A stretch of 7,919 nt of DNA. It comes from Armatimonadota bacterium (GTDB lineage Bacteria; Actinomycetota; Acidimicrobiia; Spongiisociales; UBA5794). The position numbers and the translations under genes are program-made. Under the pieces are notes generated by a model, which had not been told where the DNA came from, made no database searches, and worked only from the letters and a program-made list of their open reading frames with translations. The stretch is taken from assembly GCA_008501565.1 (NCBI GenBank), contig QQUL01000064.1, forward strand, positions 1 through 7,919, written 5' to 3'. This document shows, one piece after another, positions 5,065 to 7,919 of the stretch; within the stretch, counting starts at the first letter, position 1; every line of letters begins with the position of its first letter.

Positions 5065-5688
5065 CTAGGCAACGTGGATCTCTGCGAATTCGTTGAGGGA
5101 TCGTCCGTGGACAACGACTCCCTCGCGGCGGATATCTCTCCACACCGGGTGCCTGCTCGACAACCGTGTACCGAGCTCGTCGGATCCGACCTCAAGGACC
5201 TCGACCGGGTTCCCACTGACTCGATGGATCCGGGATCGCCACTGCTCTACCGAGTCTGCCCATGCCTCGTCGAACTCATCGACACCCACGGGACGGACGA
5301 ACACGGCGTCAATGTCGCTCTCTGAGTCCGCTTCTCCCCTCGCAAAGGAACCGAAGATGATCACCGACACCGGCACAGTGGGCAACACCGCCGCAACGCG
5401 ACCCATCTCCTCGACCACACCATCGCGGCCTCGTGCAAGCGCGAGCAGTGGACCGGCGGCAACATGTTCGGGAACAAGCCGGAACAGTGACGAGGGCGGT
5501 GCCTCTCTGCGCTCAACGAGTCCGAGGTCGACCAACCCCGGCAGCACGCGAGAGACCTGAGCATGGCTCACACCCGACAGACGCGCAATGGTCCGCAGGT
5601 TCAGTTCGGCAGTGGTCTCAGCCAACACGGCAAGCACACGGCCCTGCACACCGGGAATGACAGCCTCGACAGGTCGTACGAAGTCCAT
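5065..5688 (-). CDS. HTH-nucleotidyltransferase (MNT) protein, probable antitoxin and autoregulator
   Basis: ATG 5688 gives 207 residues. It is preferred over ATG 5715 because a good -10 element (TATAGT, 5702-5707) ends only 13 nt upstream of 5688, so the earlier ATG would not be transcribed. Residues 14-60 are a winged helix-turn-helix (TIARLSGVSHAQVSRVLPGLVDLGLVERR, MarR/ArsR style). Residues 105-135 carry the minimal nucleotidyltransferase core, with GSFARGEADSESDID (113-127) matching GSx10DxD exactly. In HEPN/MNT systems this enzyme AMPylates and neutralises the HEPN toxin encoded next to it. The fused DNA-binding domain suggests it also controls its own promoter through the palindrome at 5709-5744. 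The antitoxin role is by analogy; the domain assignments are clear. Confidence 0.85.
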   Translation of the reverse strand: MDFVRPVEAVIPGVQGRVLAVLAETTAELNLRTIARLSGVSHAQVSRVLPGLVDLGLVERREAPPSSLFRLVPEHVAAGPLLALARGRDGVVEEMGRVAAVLPTVPVSVIIFGSFARGEADSESDIDAVFVRPVGVDEFDEAWADSVEQWRSRIHRVSGNPVEVLEVGSDELGTRLSSRHPVWRDIRREGVVVHGRSLNEFAEIHVA

Positions 5689-5708
5689 ACCGACAGAATA
5701 CACTATAT

Positions 5709-5744
5709 CCATCATAAATGGAACACTTGGTTCATAAATGATGG
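5709..5744 (-). promoter_or_regulatory. 36-bp imperfect palindromic operator before the HTH-MNT gene
   Basis: Arms CCATCAT...ATG-AAC (5709-5724) and their inverse (5730-5744) match at 12 of 15 positions, around ACTTG; the outer seven bases are perfect. CATAAATG also occurs twice as a direct repeat. The palindrome overlaps the region just upstream of the -10 element TATAGT (5702-5707) of the minus-strand gene, the right place for repression by the HTH domain of that gene's product. Confidence 0.6.
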
Positions 5745-5758
5745 GTAGGCACCGTGCG

Positions 5759-5980
5759 CTACTCTGGTTCGTATCGGTTCGAGATCAGCCAATCGAAGAC
5801 CTCGTGGCGTAGAAACGTGAACTTGCGACCACCCGGCTTCCGATGCGCAGGGATGATCCCTTCACGGACCCAGGCACGGATGATCTGCTCGTTGGTGTTC
5901 AACAAGTCAGCGAGCTGATGGGTGTCCATCACAGCTGGCACCTCGGGATACCAGCGGTCGTAGTCGATTGTCCCGGTCAT
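5759..5980 (-). CDS. Excisionase-like helix-turn-helix protein, 73 residues
   Basis: ATG 5980 overlaps the stop of the preceding gene as ATGA, and the frame ends in TAG (5759-5761). Residues 18-67 form a MerR/excisionase-type HTH: MDTHQLADLLNTNEQIIRAW, then VREGIIPAHRKPGGRKFTF and LRHEVFDWL. This is the pattern of HTH_17 family proteins, which include recombination directionality factors and small regulators. With the gene at 5977-6240 it makes a two-gene operon about 200 bp from a tRNA-derived attachment site. A role in excision or in control of element genes is the natural reading. Which of the two is the true excisionase cannot be told from sequence. Confidence 0.8.
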   Translation of the reverse strand: MTGTIDYDRWYPEVPAVMDTHQLADLLNTNEQIIRAWVREGIIPAHRKPGGRKFTFLRHEVFDWLISNRYEPE

Positions 5981-6240
5981 ACCTCGTCCTCGAGCGTCTC
6001 TTCCGGTTCCTCTTCGTCGCCGAACGGCCCCTGCTCCGGGTCCACTGGGATCATGGTTGCAATGACCTCATCGCGGAAGAAGCGGAACTGCTGACCCCAC
6101 CGCATTGCAGGAAGCTCCTTGCGGTGGACCTTGTCACGGACATCGCCAATGGTGCAGTGCATCATCTCCGCGACGAGGGCGGTCGTGAGAATTGGTGGAT
6201 AGAGGCGTCGTAGCTCGTCTGTAGGGTCTGTTGTGTTCAT
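5977..6240 (-). CDS. Second excisionase-like helix-turn-helix protein, 87 residues
   Basis: ATG 6240 gives 87 residues to TGA 5977-5979. Residues 17-66 are a second HTH_17-type unit: ILTTALVAEMMHCTIGDVRD, KVHRKELPAMRW, then FRFFRDEVIATMIP. The tail (PEQGPFGDEEEPEETLEDEV) is very acidic and not needed for the fold; it may contact RNA polymerase or a recombinase, which is inference. A modest ribosome site (GAGCAGAG) precedes the ATG. It is the first gene of the pair and overlaps the next by four bases. The two proteins share the domain but differ in detail, so they are paralogues that may bind adjacent sites near the attachment site. Confidence 0.75.
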   Translation of the reverse strand: MNTTDPTDELRRLYPPILTTALVAEMMHCTIGDVRDKVHRKELPAMRWGQQFRFFRDEVIATMIPVDPEQGPFGDEEEPEETLEDEV

Positions 6241-6249
6241 CTCTGCTCA

Positions 6250-6284
6250 ATAGTACTCAACGTTGTGCCAGATAGGAACGATTC
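6250..6284 (-). promoter_or_regulatory. Possible promoter for the HTH pair
   Basis: On the minus strand TACTAT (6250-6255) stands 9 nt before ATG 6240, with TTCCTA 17 nt further upstream as a weak -35. Such a start would give an almost leaderless message. Confidence 0.3.
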
Positions 6285-6303
6285 TGACACGCCAGAGAGG
6301 GTT

Positions 6304-6323
6304 CTTGTCCGTATCTTGTCCGT
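6304..6323. repeat. Tandem CTTGTCCGT repeats near the attachment site
   Basis: CTTGTCCGT at 6304-6312 and 6315-6323, with an 11-bp period (one helical turn). They sit about 110 bp inside the tRNA fragment, where integrase or excisionase arm sites are expected. The whole stretch 6241-6431 carries no protein gene. Confidence 0.45.
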
Positions 6324-6431
6324 GAGAGGACGAGAAACACCGCGAAACGACGAAAGCCATTGAAGCCACAAACCCTTGCTATCACTTCGTTTCCGGCGAT
6401 TCTCTATCATCTTCGGAGGTCTTCGAGGGGG

Positions 6432-6476
6432 TTCCTAAACCGGGTGTCGGAAGTTCGAATCTTCCCGAGGGCGCCA
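6432..6476 (+). tRNA. 3' fragment of tRNA-Arg(CCT), likely integration (att) site
   Basis: The sequence reads as anticodon loop TTCCTAA (6432-6438), 3' anticodon strand ACCGG, variable loop GTGTC, T arm GGAAG-TTCGAAT-CTTCC (6449-6465, perfect stem), acceptor 3' strand CGAGGGC, discriminator G and encoded CCA (6474-6476). The bases before 6432 (GGGGG) do not pair with ACCGG, and there is no D arm or 5' acceptor strand (GCCCTCG expected), so this is not a working tRNA. Identity beginning exactly at the anticodon loop is typical of tyrosine-recombinase crossover in a tRNA gene. The fragment points to the right, so the inserted element lies to the left and the old chromosome to the right. Confidence 0.82.
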
Positions 6477-6541
6477 CCACTTCGTGCACAATCGGATTCG
6501 ATGACGCCCAGGCCCGCTCGTCCATCCAGTCGGCAGATGTG

Positions 6542-7111
6542 TCACCCAGTGCGGTCATTGCTCCGCAGTTGCACCCTCCGACGCTTGTTCCAGGCAAGCA
6601 CTGTGCCAGCGGCAACCGCCATCACGGCGGCACCGGCGTTGAAACCAATATCGATTGGGTCAAACACACGATTCGGAACAACGATCTGTACGAGTTCGTC
6701 GACCGTTCCGATGAGAATCGTAATCGCCACCGCGACAACGGCGGGATTCGGGACATGGCGCCCATTCCTTCGCCGCTCGCTCAAAGCCCCGTACAGCAAA
6801 GTGGCAACGACGGCGTATTCGACGAGGTGGCTCCGCTCAACCGGACTCGTCAACCGAGTCACCACAAGAACGAGAACTGCGGCAACCCCAGCCGTGATGA
6901 ACAGCTCCCAGCGACTCACATTGCCGAGCATCTGTGTTGTGACTGCGACCACCACGAGAAGCACGCCGACAACGAACGTCAGCGCGTTCATATCTTGGCT
7001 TCTCATCGATCCAGCGAGACTCCCAGCGAATCCGAGCGTGGAGTAGATCGCCACAACGACGATCAAGAGGGATAGCCAGAGCCGTCGCTCACGATCAGAA
7101 GTGAAACGCAT
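6542..7111 (-). CDS. VanZ-like membrane protein
   Basis: ATG 7111 gives 189 residues to TGA 6542-6544 (a TTG codon just before it is ignored). It has about five hydrophobic segments (roughly 11-30, 43-60, 69-86, 98-110, 124-137) plus a last one at 157-174. VanZ-family marks are visible: ERSHLVEYAV (92-101), VDELVQ (137-142), R148, and DPIDIGFNAG (151-160) with the family's DxxxN pattern. VanZ itself gives low-level teicoplanin resistance; most relatives are integral membrane proteins of unknown role in envelope biology, so resistance should not be assumed. It lies just outside the tRNA fragment with its 3' end facing it, and is taken as host chromosome. The ribosome site is weak. Confidence 0.85.
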   Translation of the reverse strand: MRFTSDRERRLWLSLLIVVVAIYSTLGFAGSLAGSMRSQDMNALTFVVGVLLVVVAVTTQMLGNVSRWELFITAGVAAVLVLVVTRLTSPVERSHLVEYAVVATLLYGALSERRRNGRHVPNPAVVAVAITILIGTVDELVQIVVPNRVFDPIDIGFNAGAAVMAVAAGTVLAWNKRRRVQLRSNDRTG

Positions 7112-7344
7112 CAAATCTGGGATCCAATCCGTGGCGAAACGCGTCGAGCGCCGCTGAAAGTCTACGCTCTGACGCTTGTGCTCACCGGTGCGGCAGTCGA
7201 GCGACCCTTGGGGCTACGTTGTCACCGGACTTTGCCATCGCACTCTGCCATCCAAGGCGGCGACAATTCGCAAACCGTGGCAACCTGAAGAGCTCGGCAG
7301 CTGAGGGATCCCCGGCGTGGCTCGAGTCGGCGTACCATGCTTGC

Positions 7345-7827
7345 ATGGAAGACTCGTTCGTACCGTCCAGCTTCGAGGTGCCCCGTTTCTACGCCTGGTC
7401 TGGGCTCCACCTCGAACCGTTGGGAGCAGAGCACAACGGTCGGGATTATGAGGCATGGATGTCGAGCATCGACCACATCCGGTCCACTCCCGGCTTCTCC
7501 GAGCAGGAGAAGCCGAATTGGCCGGTCAGCATGACACTCGAAAGCAACCTCGAGGATCTTGTGCGACATGCAAGAGACTTCGAGGAACGCAAAGGTTTCA
7601 CCTACTCAATCCTCGATGGTGACGATGTCATCGGCTGTATCTACATCTATCCCGATCGCGCAGCGGATTACGACGCGGTAATCAGCTCATGGGTAACGGA
7701 GAGTCGAGCCGATAGCGATGCGACGGTTCGGGAGGCTTTGTCCACGTGGATCAATGCGTTATGGCCGTTCTCGAACGCGTATTACGCCGGAATCGGTGGG
7801 ACGACGGACAGACGACACAGAACCTGA
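7345..7827 (+). CDS. GNAT-family N-acetyltransferase
   Basis: ATG 7345 (MEDSFVPSSFEVPRFY) gives 160 residues to TGA 7825-7827. The frame is open further upstream to 7219, but that part is low-quality sequence. FxVPxF...LxLEPLGxEHNxRDYEAWxSSIxHIRxTPGF, then NLxDLxRHARDFEERKGFTYSILD and DVIGCIYIYP, match an actinobacterial acetyltransferase family I recall. ISSWVTESRADSDATVREAL and WPFxxxYYAG fit its C-terminal half, although the usual acetyl-CoA P-loop is not obvious. The substrate is unknown. The last residues (GGTTDRRHRT) look unlike the family end and may reflect a small 3' change. The 233-bp gap 7112-7344 between this gene and the divergent VanZ-like gene holds no clear promoter. Confidence 0.82.
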   Translation: MEDSFVPSSFEVPRFYAWSGLHLEPLGAEHNGRDYEAWMSSIDHIRSTPGFSEQEKPNWPVSMTLESNLEDLVRHARDFEERKGFTYSILDGDDVIGCIYIYPDRAADYDAVISSWVTESRADSDATVREALSTWINALWPFSNAYYAGIGGTTDRRHRT

Positions 7828-7870
7828 GCAACACCGACATCATCGACGGAACCGGCGGCGAACCGGGTCC

Positions 7871-7919
7871 ATGGACCGAAAACGAATAGGAAGAGCAATA
7901 GGCGCGGCAGTGCTCTCGT
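7871..7919 (+). CDS. Possible start of a secreted or membrane protein, cut by window edge
   Basis: ATG 7871 opens a frame to the window end encoding MDRKRIGRAIGAAVLS, a basic start followed by a small hydrophobic run, as in a signal peptide. The ribosome site is poor and only 16 codons are visible, so this is a tentative call. Confidence 0.3.
   Translation, partial: MDRKRIGRAIGAAVLS

Larger units (their letters stand above)
1..6476. mobile_element. Right-hand part of a tRNA-Arg-integrated element (left end not in window)
   Basis: The boundary at 6432-6476 is supported by the tRNA fragment. Adjacent cargo fits an island: paired excisionase-like genes, a toxin-antitoxin-type pair, several unrecognised small genes and a degraded HIT gene. 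The left limit is unknown; it may lie before position 1 or anywhere to the left of the HTH genes. No integrase, relaxase, replication or phage structural gene is seen here. Confidence 0.45.

Noticed and set aside
6382..6615. Minus-strand frame containing GRFELPTPGLG
   Set aside because: This is the well-known false translation of the antisense strand of a tRNA; it crosses the tRNA-Arg fragment and overlaps the VanZ-like gene end.
6360..7046. Plus-strand open frame of 228 codons starting before the tRNA fragment
   Set aside because: It runs through the tRNA fragment and antisense to the VanZ-like gene, with Thr/Arg/Ser-rich shadow composition.
7761..7889. 42-codon plus-strand frame overlapping the GNAT 3' end
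   Set aside because: It begins MAVLERVLRRNRWDDG and has plausible composition, but there is no ribosome site and most of its first half overlaps the GNAT gene. It could equally be chance or a trace of a frameshifted GNAT end.
1..7919. CRISPR array
   Set aside because: No regularly spaced direct repeats were found; the three palindrome copies are 740-970 bp apart and the tandem CTTGTCCGT has only two units.

Overview
The window looks like actinobacterial chromosome. The reasons are frequent GTG starts, high GC, a tRNA-Arg(CCT) fragment of actinobacterial type, and typical actinobacterial families (DUF2293-like, VanZ-like, a GNAT of actinobacterial type). The genus cannot be named from this. 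Everything here comes from reading the sequence; no database was searched.

Layout, left to right. Positions 1-308 (-) hold the N-terminal 102 residues of a DUF2293-like protein cut by the window edge. Positions 479-685 (-) hold a broken HIT-family hydrolase. A small beta-rich hypothetical gene follows (684-932, -). Next come a strong terminator hairpin and a 42-residue heptad-repeat peptide gene (1137-1265, -) with an excellent ribosome binding site. An AT-rich non-coding stretch full of alternating inverted motifs and hairpins covers 1266-1608. A small tail-anchored membrane protein gene is at 1609-1902 (+). Then come an uncharacterised 169-residue protein (2141-2650, -), a lipoprotein (2744-3088, -) and a membrane protein with a duplicated domain and a zinc ribbon (3127-3939, -). 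Facing these is a single-pass membrane protein (4051-4557, +). The stretch 4662-5688 (-) is an HTH-nucleotidyltransferase / HEPN pair of toxin-antitoxin type with a large palindromic operator. Two overlapping small excisionase-like HTH genes (5759-6240, -) follow.

At 6432-6476 lies the 3' part of a tRNA-Arg(CCT) gene, from anticodon loop to CCA, with no 5' half in front of it. This is what integration into a tRNA gene leaves at the far end of an element. Its direction implies that DNA to the left (6431 and below, perhaps to the window start and beyond) is an integrated element, and DNA to the right is ordinary chromosome. The right-hand genes, a VanZ-like membrane protein (6542-7111, -) and a GNAT acetyltransferase (7345-7827, +), fit that reading. 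No integrase is visible in the window.

Other structure: a 20-bp palindromic sequence occurs three times (971-989 partial, 1942-1961, 2681-2700), always at gene boundaries in the accessory part. The genes at 2744-4557 (lipoprotein, zinc-ribbon membrane protein, divergent membrane protein) could form an envelope-located unit of unknown function. The HEPN/nucleotidyltransferase pair probably helps keep the element in the chromosome.
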